This document shows, piece after piece, positions 1 to 6,240 of a DNA stretch of 7,350 bases (positions are counted from its first letter, which is position 1; each line of letters opens with the position of its first letter). The translations under genes were made by a program, and so were the position numbers. Where the stretch lies: positions 1-7,350 of the forward strand of contig NZ_LT985332.1 of the NCBI RefSeq assembly GCF_900290275.1. Direction: 5' to 3'. Source of the stretch: Prevotella merdae (lineage in GTDB: Bacteria; Bacteroidota; Bacteroidia; Bacteroidales; Bacteroidaceae). A model generated the notes under the pieces. It saw only the letters and a list, made by a program, of their open reading frames with translations. It did not search any database and was not told the origin of the DNA.

Positions 1-11
1 ATATTTGCAAC

Positions 12-257
12 ATGAAGGAAATAATAGAAACTATGCCAAGGATAGAATTAGCCCTGATCATCATCGGGGTGTTTGTACTCATATTAGGTATTATCTTGGG
101 ATATGCCATGATACATGAGTACAGGATATATCTTGATGATCACTATAAGGCTCGCTATAGCTTTCGTGACTTCATCAAGAGAGAACGCTTTTATATCTTT
201 TTGCTGTTGGCATCCATATTTATCTTGCTGACAAACCTCTTGTATTTCCTGAAGTGA
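12..257 (+). CDS. Small two-pass membrane protein of unknown function
   Basis: This 81-residue protein has two hydrophobic segments, about residues 12-34 and 60-80. They are separated by a charged loop rich in Arg, Lys, Tyr and Asp (about 35-58). I do not recognise a family and no catalytic motif is visible. The start is uncertain. The frame is open upstream to the window edge, so the gene could begin earlier. A second Met at residue 8 (position 33) has an AAGGAA stretch about 12 bases before it. The bases TTTGCAAC just before position 12 resemble the end of a Bacteroidales TAnnTTTG -7 element, and if that is a promoter the Met at 33 would be the better start. The gene is A/T-rich like the next one but separated from it by 87 bases. 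It may be the tail of a different transcription unit rather than part of the pilus operon. Confidence 0.6.
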   Translation: MKEIIETMPRIELALIIIGVFVLILGIILGYAMIHEYRIYLDDHYKARYSFRDFIKRERFYIFLLLASIFILLTNLLYFLK

Positions 258-344
258 GTTTCGGATAGAATGGATGAATTAGCTTTATGGTGGATACTTG
301 TCCTGTAATTGGAGATAGATTTTTATTTTTACGATAAAAAATGA

Positions 345-1571
345 ATGAATGATATGATAAATTATTTGACAACAAAAAATCGGTTGCTGGTTGCAATACT
401 TGCATTTATTCTTCCATTTTCTTTTGCGAGAGCAGAAGCAAAAAAAGATGGAAAGACTATTTCGCAAGGCTGGTACATCGGTATTGAGGGTGGAATGCCT
501 TTCGGTTTCTCTACTTTCTCAAGTTTCGGACATGACAAGACGCACCTTGGTTGGGCTGCTGGCTTATATGGGGGCTATCGTTTCAACTCCATCTTCTCGG
601 CAGAGTTATCTGCCAAGTATGGAGAGATGAACTTGTCAGCACAAGACTGCTGCGTAGAACGTAACTATTGGTTGGGGAGCGACGGCGTGCTTTACAAGGC
701 AGGTGTCTTAGGCATGGACAGTTGGGAATATGCCAATCTGAAAAGCCATGTCAGAATGGGTTGGTATGGGGCAAGAGTGAACGTTAATCTCCTTGGACTG
801 TTCCATCAAACAGCTGACAGCCGATGGGATTTGGCTGTTTCACCTCATATATATGCAGTAACGACCAAGGCTGATATCCATTCTATAGCCGATGAAGCCA
901 AAGTGATGAAAGGTTCTACCAACTGGCATTTGGGTTATGGCGCAGACTTGCAGGTTGGTTATCAACTGACCTCATGTCTGAAATTGGGCATCTATTCCGG
1001 TTTGACCCGTCTTACTGGCGAACGTATGGACGGAATGCCAGAACATCTGCATAAGAACAACTTTGTTTGGGAAAGTGGAGTAAGATTAGGGATTAACCTC
1101 TCTAAAAAGAAGAACAAGGTAGCAGAAACTCCATCAGTTCCACAAAAGGAAGTTCTACAACAGGAACCAACTTCTTCGGAGTATGTCAATCAGAAAGAAA
1201 CTGTGGATAAGGCAGAAACAAAAGTTGTTGAACAAGACATAAAAGAATCTGCAAAGGTGACTTTCCCTGTCATATATTTCACCTTCAATAGTATCGACAT
1301 CCAACAAAATGAAGAGACTAAATTGAATGCTATTCTCAAAACATTGAAAGAGAATCCGAACATGAAGGTGACGGTAACAGGTTGGTGTGACACAAAAGGT
1401 AGCGTGGCTGTCAATAAACGTATATCTCGCCAGCGTGCAGAAGCCGTAAAAACCTGGCTTGCGAAGAATGGCATAGAGGCAAGTCGCATTACTGCAATAG
1501 GAAATGGTAGCGATGACACCCAAGATGCGGATAATGCTCGCCGAGTAGAGACAACAGACAATAATAAGTAA
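345..1571 (+). CDS. OmpA-family outer-membrane protein with peptidoglycan-binding domain
   Basis: The 408-residue protein has an N-terminal signal peptide (hydrophobic core about 14-28) with a likely signal peptidase I site after A-R-A at residue 30. Residues about 40-255 are rich in aromatic and glycine residues in alternating strands (GWYIGIEGG, GLYGGYRF), as expected for an outer-membrane beta-barrel. A Lys/Glu/Gln-rich linker (about 256-303) leads to an OmpA C-terminal domain at about 305-400. The residues that bind diaminopimelate in OmpA are visible: D349 in GWCDTKG and R364 in ISRQRA, 15 residues apart as in E. coli OmpA, followed by an ARRVE segment. It probably links the outer membrane to the wall. 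The next gene starts 21 bases later, suggesting co-transcription with the pilus genes; a direct part in pilus anchoring is inference. The Met at 345 was chosen because an ATG at 341 hits a stop after three codons; M4 is possible too. Confidence 0.88.
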   Translation: MNDMINYLTTKNRLLVAILAFILPFSFARAEAKKDGKTISQGWYIGIEGGMPFGFSTFSSFGHDKTHLGWAAGLYGGYRFNSIFSAELSAKYGEMNLSAQDCCVERNYWLGSDGVLYKAGVLGMDSWEYANLKSHVRMGWYGARVNVNLLGLFHQTADSRWDLAVSPHIYAVTTKADIHSIADEAKVMKGSTNWHLGYGADLQVGYQLTSCLKLGIYSGLTRLTGERMDGMPEHLHKNNFVWESGVRLGINLSKKKNKVAETPSVPQKEVLQQEPTSSEYVNQKETVDKAETKVVEQDIKESAKVTFPVIYFTFNSIDIQQNEETKLNAILKTLKENPNMKVTVTGWCDTKGSVAVNKRISRQRAEAVKTWLAKNGIEASRITAIGNGSDDTQDADNARRVETTDNNK

Positions 1572-1592
1572 CCCATAAAACACGAACAGAAA

Positions 1593-2486
1593 ATGAAAGC
1601 AAAAAGAAGATTTAATATTTGGTTATGGGTGCTGTTATGCGTCCCATGCCTGTTGGCAAGTTGCGACCATAATGTTCATGATGGTGAGGATGTGGGTGGT
1701 TTGTCAGTATCGCTCACTTGGGCAGATGAAGCCGACCAAGGTACGGATGTGAATGACGTGAAACTCTGGATATTCAATGCCGATGACGGTTCGCTTGTAG
1801 AGGAAAAACATTATGGCAGTGCGCAGGAGGTGGCAAGCCAACGCTTCGCTCTTCCTAAAGGGCATTATCAGATATTGGCTATTACCAATCTCATAGAGCC
1901 ATTCTTCACCACTGACCAGACCAGGGCTTTGACTAATTGGAACAATATCCAGATAGGCTTGACCAATCCTAAGGATGTGAACCATAATGCCTATTTCGGA
2001 GTTGCCGATGTAAGGATAGACAACAAGGAAGGCAGCTATGTGGTACAGAATCCTGTCAAAAGCGTGCTTGCCGAACTGACCATCATCATAGAGAATGTAC
2101 CTAAAGGTACAGAAATGAGTGGCAAGGCATTAGATGCAGCTTGGTGTCTGTTCCCTACACAGAAGAATGGTGATGGCGACTATGGATTGCCGAGCATAGA
2201 TCCAACGGAAGTGGAAATGCCTACTATCTTGGCTACTGAGTCAACTTTGCGCTCAGAAGTCATCCGGCTGATGCCGACCATACAGGGAAGCCCCGCCTCT
2301 CATGTTTATCTCCGCCTCTTGCTGCCTAACGGGACCTTGCAAGAGTTTGATATCACCGCTCCTGTGATGAAGGTTGGAGGAAAGTATGAGTTGCGACTCA
2401 ACTACAACCAAATGCAGCCAAAGATGAATCTGGAAGCTACCATCAACGGTTGGACGAACCTCAACAATGAAGTAGAAATAAAATAA
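1593..2486 (+). CDS. FimB/Mfa2-like fimbrial lipoprotein, probable pilus anchor
   Basis: This 297-residue lipoprotein has a basic start, a hydrophobic core and a lipobox L-A-S-C with the lipidated cysteine at C24. Acidic residues follow, as is common in surface-exposed Bacteroidetes lipoproteins. The segment VNDVKLWIFNADDGSL, then FALPKGHYQILAITN, resembles the first beta-sandwich of FimB/Mfa2 anchor subunits (strand, 'x-V-x-L-x-[VI]-F-D', then 'L-P-x-G-x-Y'). The length of about 300 residues is usual for that group. No Thr-Arg-Ala site is seen in the first 100 residues, unlike the four downstream proteins. The protein would then keep its lipid and stay in the outer membrane, as expected for an anchor. 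It ends with a TINGW motif (W287) like the fimbrillins. A DUF5119-type protein is an alternative family assignment. It lies 21 bases after the OmpA gene and 25 bases before the first fimbrillin. Confidence 0.7.
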   Translation: MKAKRRFNIWLWVLLCVPCLLASCDHNVHDGEDVGGLSVSLTWADEADQGTDVNDVKLWIFNADDGSLVEEKHYGSAQEVASQRFALPKGHYQILAITNLIEPFFTTDQTRALTNWNNIQIGLTNPKDVNHNAYFGVADVRIDNKEGSYVVQNPVKSVLAELTIIIENVPKGTEMSGKALDAAWCLFPTQKNGDGDYGLPSIDPTEVEMPTILATESTLRSEVIRLMPTIQGSPASHVYLRLLLPNGTLQEFDITAPVMKVGGKYELRLNYNQMQPKMNLEATINGWTNLNNEVEIK

Positions 2487-2511
2487 TAATAACTTTTAAA
2501 ATGTTTATAAG

Positions 2512-3405
2512 ATGAAAAAGATGACTAAGTTCTTCACCCTTGCACTCTTGGCTGGTGCAATGGTTTCATGCAGTACAGAAGACACCGCACCTTCTGTCCA
2601 GAACGATAAGGTAGCCGTGCAGTTTACTGGTGGTATCAACGTAAACACCCGTGCTGCCGGTGTAGCCTGGGCTGATGGTGACAGGATTGGTATCTTCATG
2701 ACTGGAGCAGATCAGTCTCTCTCGGCAGATGCAATCAAAGAGGGAGTTGACAATGTTTGCTATCAGACAAGTGGAAGTATTGCCTTTTCACCAATTTCTG
2801 GAGGTAAGACCATTTACTATCCTATTGATGGTAATGTGGACTTCTATTCTTACTATCCACATACTACGGTAAGCGATTACAAAGTGGCACTCAATGTGGC
2901 TGACCAGACGAGTCAGGAAGCTATCGACTTCATGTATGCCCAGGCTAAAGGATGCCATAAATCAATACCACAGGTAGAACTGAAATTCAACCATATGTTG
3001 AGTAACTTGGTTCTGAATGTTCAGCCAGGTAATGGCTTGACGGAAGACGATCTCAATAAATTAAAGGTCACCATTAAAGACCAGAACACCACAGCCACCT
3101 TCAATCTGGCAGATGGCCTAATCTCTGGCGAAGGAAATCCTGCCAACATCCAGATGAAAGCTGTCCAAGTCGGCAAGAAATACGAAGCCATCCTGCTTCC
3201 AACGAAATCAACGACCAGAGAAATCGAGTTTGACTTGGACAATGGGCATGATGCTCCGTTCGTCTGGAAAATGGACTCAGAACTCAAGGGCGGTAATATG
3301 TACAATTACACCACCGTGAAGCTGACCAGAACTGACGTGGAACTTACAGGTACTATCAAACCTTGGAATGAGGTTAAAAACGACAATGAGAATATAGCTG
3401 AATAA
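2512..3405 (+). CDS. Fimbrillin-family lipoprotein, probable pilus shaft subunit
   Basis: This 297-residue Mfa-like fimbrillin precursor has a lipobox ending at C20 (A-M-V-S-C) after a KK-M-TK start. The N-terminal segment contains NTRAAG with R47, the place where an arginine-specific protease would cut in type V pilins. It is followed by the family signature W-A-D-G-D-R-I-G-I-F (53-62). Further family landmarks are FYSYYPH, AIDFMYAQA and FNHMLSNLVLNV (the usual HRMS is here NHMLS), then YNYTTVKL and a terminal TIKPW with W285. These point to two beta-sandwich domains and an intact C-terminal strand for polymerisation. The start at 2512 follows an A/T-rich leader; M4 is an alternative. The stop is 8 bases before the next fimbrillin. 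G+C is moderate (29 of 60 bases at 3241-3300), similar to the genes upstream and clearly lower than the next gene. Confidence 0.88.
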   Translation: MKKMTKFFTLALLAGAMVSCSTEDTAPSVQNDKVAVQFTGGINVNTRAAGVAWADGDRIGIFMTGADQSLSADAIKEGVDNVCYQTSGSIAFSPISGGKTIYYPIDGNVDFYSYYPHTTVSDYKVALNVADQTSQEAIDFMYAQAKGCHKSIPQVELKFNHMLSNLVLNVQPGNGLTEDDLNKLKVTIKDQNTTATFNLADGLISGEGNPANIQMKAVQVGKKYEAILLPTKSTTREIEFDLDNGHDAPFVWKMDSELKGGNMYNYTTVKLTRTDVELTGTIKPWNEVKNDNENIAE

Positions 3406-3452
3406 CAGATATAATGAAGATAAGATTTTTTGCACTTGCAGCGCTCGCCCTC
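3401..3452 (+). repeat. 52-bp leader and signal-peptide repeat, copy 1
   Basis: This copy begins in the last sense codon of the fimbrillin gene ending at 3405, covers the 8-base gap, and continues through codon 13 of the next gene. It matches 6189-6240 at 50 of 52 positions; the differences are at 3413 (A versus T) and 3418 (A versus G). Both non-coding leader bases and coding bases are conserved, which suggests recent duplication or gene conversion rather than only selection on the protein. Confidence 0.9.
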
Positions 3453-4301
3453 GCATTGGCAGCCTGCAACAACGACAACGAGAACCTGAACGGTGACCCT
3501 GTGGCCGCCCAGTTTACCGCCGACATCGCCCTCGCCACCCGCGCCAGCGGAACCACTTGGGACAACGGTGACCGTATCGGCATCACCGACATCGACAACG
3601 ATACCAAGTACGGCAACGTGCCTTTCATCCTGAAGAACGGGAAATTTGAGGCAGAAGGAAAGGTCATCTATATCGAAGATGCAAAGACCCATACTTTCCG
3701 CGCCTACTATCCGTACAACGCGGCGGGAGGCATCCTCACAGCCACGACCGATGCCACGGCGCAGCAAAACCAGCCTGCCATCGACTTCCTCTTTGCTTCA
3801 GGAGCCACGGGAGACAAAAACAACCCGGTAGTAAGCTTCACCGACAAAACCGCCAAAGGCGGTGAAGACAACTCCTTCCACCACCGCATGAGCCAGATAA
3901 CCCTTACCTTCGAGGCGGGCGACGGCGTGAATTTCAGCGTGGTCAAGCCTGAACGTTACACGCTGGACGGATTGTTACTCACCGGTACGTTCAACACGGC
4001 CGACGGTATTGCCACCGCAGACAACGGACTACAAACCGGAGAACTGGCCATGAATCTGGCAGACGGCAATCTCACGTCATCGGTCATCCTCTTCCCGCAG
4101 ACAGTTGCATCCCTGCCGTTGGTTGTGAATTACAAAGGTCAGGAATATCCTGCCACACTCACCTTGCCCGATGGCGCACTGCTAGCGGGCAACAACTACA
4201 CCTATACTGTCAAGGTGAGCAACAAAGTCCTTGAAGTCAGCGAAGCCACCATTGCAAAGTGGAACGATATAGACGGTGGAGAAGTGGGCGCTGACCTGTA
4301 A
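3414..4301 (+). CDS. Fimbrillin-family lipoprotein, second probable shaft subunit
   Basis: This 295-residue fimbrillin precursor is paralogous to the preceding gene. The signal peptide ends in the lipobox A-L-A-A-C (C18) and is followed by Asn/Asp-rich residues. LATRASG puts the probable processing arginine at R43, then W49 and NGDRIGI. The landmarks align with the previous protein: FRAYYPY, PAIDFLFASG, FHHRMSQITLTF, YTYTVKV and TIAKW (W283). All parts for strand exchange appear present. The start lies only 8 bases after the previous stop, so translational coupling is likely. The gene is strikingly G+C-rich (40 of 60 bases at 3481-3540; 41 of 60 at 3721-3780) compared with the gene before it, and the change falls at the gene boundary. 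The first 39 coding bases and the 13 bases before them recur at the start of the last gene in the window. Which of the two fimbrillins is the major subunit cannot be told from sequence. Confidence 0.87.
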   Translation: MKIRFFALAALALALAACNNDNENLNGDPVAAQFTADIALATRASGTTWDNGDRIGITDIDNDTKYGNVPFILKNGKFEAEGKVIYIEDAKTHTFRAYYPYNAAGGILTATTDATAQQNQPAIDFLFASGATGDKNNPVVSFTDKTAKGGEDNSFHHRMSQITLTFEAGDGVNFSVVKPERYTLDGLLLTGTFNTADGIATADNGLQTGELAMNLADGNLTSSVILFPQTVASLPLVVNYKGQEYPATLTLPDGALLAGNNYTYTVKVSNKVLEVSEATIAKWNDIDGGEVGADL

Positions 4302-4335
4302 GATATTAATAATTAATTGATTAGAATGAAGAATT

Positions 4336-6138
4336 ATGAGACATAGATTATTTATCCCCGCAGCCACCGCACTGCTGTTCGCCTTCGCCGCCTGCACGCA
4401 GGACGAACTGGCTGGCGATAACCATCTGTCCAAAGGTGAATATCCCGTTGTCATCCGTGCCACCGGACTGCCCGTGGAGGCAACTCCGCAGGCTGCCCCA
4501 TCAACCCGTGCCACCGTGGACGGCGACTGGCAGGGCGTACAGACTGTGGCACTCAAGATGGGCGACGTGGTAAAGGAATACACCGTAACGCCTAACTCCG
4601 CTGACAATACGAGCGCCACGCTCTCACGCGAGAACGACCCGCACTACTGGACCAGCCGCGACCCGATTACCGTATCGGCATGGTGGCCCTTCGACAATGC
4701 CGACATCACACAGATGCCTGCCGTGAAGGTGGCAGAAGACCAAAGCAAACTGGCTGACTTCCAGAACAGCGACTTCATCTCTGCTGAGAACCGGAAGGTG
4801 GAATTTAACAACCCGACTCTTGAATTTACCCACCGCACGGCACGCGTGACAATCGAACTGAAGCCCGGCACGGGATTCACGAGCGTCGCCAGTGCCACGG
4901 TGAGCCTCGTGAGCCTGTCCGCCGATAACGGCAACCCGACCGCCATCAAGACCTACAACGCAAGCGGCAACACCTACGAGGCACTGACTGCCCCACAGAC
5001 CGTTGCGGCAGGCAAACCGTTCGTCAAGGTGGAACTCGGCGGCGGCACCTTCTACTTCCGTCCACAGAACAACGTCGTATTAGAGGCGGGCAACCGCTAT
5101 TCTTACACCGTCAAGGTGAACGCCACCGGCCTGACGTTAGAGGGTTGCACCATCGGTGACTGGGCTGACGGCGGCGGCGAGAGCGGCGAGGCTGAGGATT
5201 TGGGCTACATCTACGACAGCAACACCAATACCTACACGGTCTATAACGCCGACGGCCTGATGAATGTAGCCGAATTAGTGAACGGAGGTAAGACCGACAT
5301 AAACATTACCCTCGACAAAAACATTGACCTGACGGGCAAAGACTGGACGCCGATAGGCACAGACTACGACAACTCATACACCGGCACCTTCGACGGCGGC
5401 GGCCATACCATCACGGGGCTGACCGTTACGACAAATGACGAATATGCGGGTCTGTTCGGCTATCTCGGTAATTTCGGTAATGCCGGTACGGTGAAGAATG
5501 TGGTGATGGATGGCATACAGATAACATGCAATCACAGGTTGGGTTATGCCGGCGGCGTGGTAGGATTTAGCTGGGGCACCATTGAAAACTGCTCGGTGTC
5601 GGGCAGCGTTAGCGGCACGGTGAGCGTCGGCGGTGTGGTGGGTGCTCAAAGGGACGGTTACATCACCGGATGCAGTTCCTCTGCCACAGTGAAGGGAACG
5701 CTCAATGTCGGCGGCGTGGCAGGTCAGACGAATTTTGGTGCCATCTTGACCGCTTGCTATGCCACAGGCAACGTGATCATAGAAATAGACCGCACACAGA
5801 ATATCTCTGGCGGCGGTCTGGTAGGATTCAACGACGGAATCAGCCTCCTTGCCTGCTATGCCACGGGCAACGTAACCAGTACAGGTAGTAGCACTGGCTA
5901 TGTACATATCGGCGGCTTTTTAGGAGATAACTACACCATCGTGACCGCCTGCTATTGGAAGAACAATCATGAACAAGGTATCGGCTACAATAGGAAAAGC
6001 ACCAAAGCCACAGAGGTGGACGGTACTGGCGTTACCTGGAAGAACGCCGTTGATGACATGAACCGCGCCTTGCAGAACGCAGGATCAGAGTGGCGTTACG
6101 AACTTAACGGAGCATTGCCTACCTTGATGAAGCAGTAA
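4336..6138 (+). CDS. Fimbrillin-GLUG beta-helix fusion lipoprotein, candidate pilus adhesin
   Basis: The 600-residue protein has a lipobox F-A-A-C (C20) followed by TQDEL. Residues about 35-280 form a complete fimbrillin-like region: STRATVDGDW with probable processing site R58, SAWWPF, FTHRTARVTIEL, YSYTVKV and a terminal CTIGDW (W276). A Gly/Glu-rich hinge (277-288) leads to the capping segment of a beta-helix (about 300-370, with VYNADGLMNVAELVNGG, IDLTGKDWTPIG and GTFDGGGHTITGL). Six GLUG-type units follow, starting near residues 371 (GLFG), 406, 432, 459, 493 and 526 (GGxxG), several ending in CYATGNV or similar. The C-terminus (RYELNGALPTL) is typical of GLUG proteins. The product is probably a secreted right-handed beta-helix carried on a pilin-type module, at the tip or along a pilus. 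Binding target unknown. The start at 4336 is preceded by an A/T-rich leader; an ATG at 4326 gives only six codons. Confidence 0.85.
   Translation: MRHRLFIPAATALLFAFAACTQDELAGDNHLSKGEYPVVIRATGLPVEATPQAAPSTRATVDGDWQGVQTVALKMGDVVKEYTVTPNSADNTSATLSRENDPHYWTSRDPITVSAWWPFDNADITQMPAVKVAEDQSKLADFQNSDFISAENRKVEFNNPTLEFTHRTARVTIELKPGTGFTSVASATVSLVSLSADNGNPTAIKTYNASGNTYEALTAPQTVAAGKPFVKVELGGGTFYFRPQNNVVLEAGNRYSYTVKVNATGLTLEGCTIGDWADGGGESGEAEDLGYIYDSNTNTYTVYNADGLMNVAELVNGGKTDINITLDKNIDLTGKDWTPIGTDYDNSYTGTFDGGGHTITGLTVTTNDEYAGLFGYLGNFGNAGTVKNVVMDGIQITCNHRLGYAGGVVGFSWGTIENCSVSGSVSGTVSVGGVVGAQRDGYITGCSSSATVKGTLNVGGVAGQTNFGAILTACYATGNVIIEIDRTQNISGGGLVGFNDGISLLACYATGNVTSTGSSTGYVHIGGFLGDNYTIVTACYWKNNHEQGIGYNRKSTKATEVDGTGVTWKNAVDDMNRALQNAGSEWRYELNGALPTLMKQ
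5232..5589 (+). repeat. Beta-helix cap and first GLUG units, direct repeat copy 1
   Basis: This 358-bp segment inside the first GLUG fusion gene aligns in the same frame with 6999-7350. It includes long exact blocks, such as 5261-5307 against 7028-7074 (47 bases) and 5383-5424 against 7150-7191 (42 bases). The copies differ by scattered substitutions and small in-frame length changes (net two codons), mostly in the turns around the first GLUG units. Confidence 0.9.
5446..5949 (+). repeat. Six tandem GLUG-type units
   Basis: Six degenerate units of about 26-35 codons lie in the C-terminal half of the first fusion protein. Each starts with an A-G-L-F-G or G-G-x-x-G turn, followed by a short loop, a T-I-x-N-C or similar strand and often a C-Y-A-T-G-N-V ending. 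The CYATGNV ending occurs twice, at 5755-5775 and 5854-5874, with near-identical bases. Such repeats are known to build right-handed beta-helix surfaces in secreted adhesins. Confidence 0.8.
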
Positions 6139-6139
6139 A

Positions 6140-6170
6140 CCGTCGGGCGGAAAAGTTCTGCCCGCAACGG
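6140..6170 (+). terminator. Hairpin between the two GLUG fusion genes, possible terminator or mRNA-processing element
   Basis: Two bases after the stop codon, 6144-6152 pairs with 6156-6164 in a nine-pair stem (one G-U) around a three-base AAG loop. Beyond a two-base bulge it is extended by CCGT/ACGG (6140-6143 with 6167-6170). No T-run follows, so a classic intrinsic terminator is not supported. Partial termination, or protection of the upstream message from 3' decay, are alternatives. Either would lower expression of the last gene relative to those before it. Confidence 0.45.
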
Positions 6171-6188
6171 AAACAACCATAGTAATAA

Positions 6189-6240
6189 AATAACAGATAT
6201 TATGAGGATAAGATTTTTTGCACTTGCAGCGCTCGCCCTC
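6189..6240 (+). repeat. 52-bp leader and signal-peptide repeat, copy 2
   Basis: This copy carries the translation start region and the first 13 codons of the last gene and matches 3401-3452 at 50 of 52 positions. The match stops abruptly after codon 13: the next bases differ (TTATTGGGC here, GCATTGGCA in copy 1) and lead into a TQDE sequence after the lipidated cysteine that resembles the middle paralog instead. Confidence 0.9.

Noticed and set aside
280..340. Possible promoter (TAGCTTTA at 280, TAGATTTT at 316) and an A/T-only inverted repeat at 320-340 before the OmpA gene
   Set aside because: Each -7 candidate misses the final G of TAnnTTTG and no TTTG lies at the right distance upstream. 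The inverted repeat is pure A/T stem and is expected by chance in such a leader. A promoter for the operon is likely in this gap but cannot be placed.
1155..1583. Two overlapping - strand open frames behind the OmpA gene
   Set aside because: Both sit opposite the OmpA C-terminal domain, whose conserved residues show the + strand is coding.
4326..4346. Six-codon frame overlapping the start of the first GLUG gene, with similar tiny frames at 341-352 and 2501-2515
   Set aside because: Very short frames arise easily in A/T-rich leaders. The three peptides share no sequence and there is no sign of an attenuator structure.
5374..5907. 177-codon open frame on the - strand
   Set aside because: It lies wholly inside the GLUG-encoding half of the + strand gene, has no coherent domain or signal peptide, and is explained by repetitive G+C-rich codons leaving the opposite strand open.
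5549..5910. CRISPR-like or satellite repeats suggested by recurring GGCGGC blocks
   Set aside because: The periodicity is codon-based, degenerate and in frame; it is the DNA of GLUG protein repeats.
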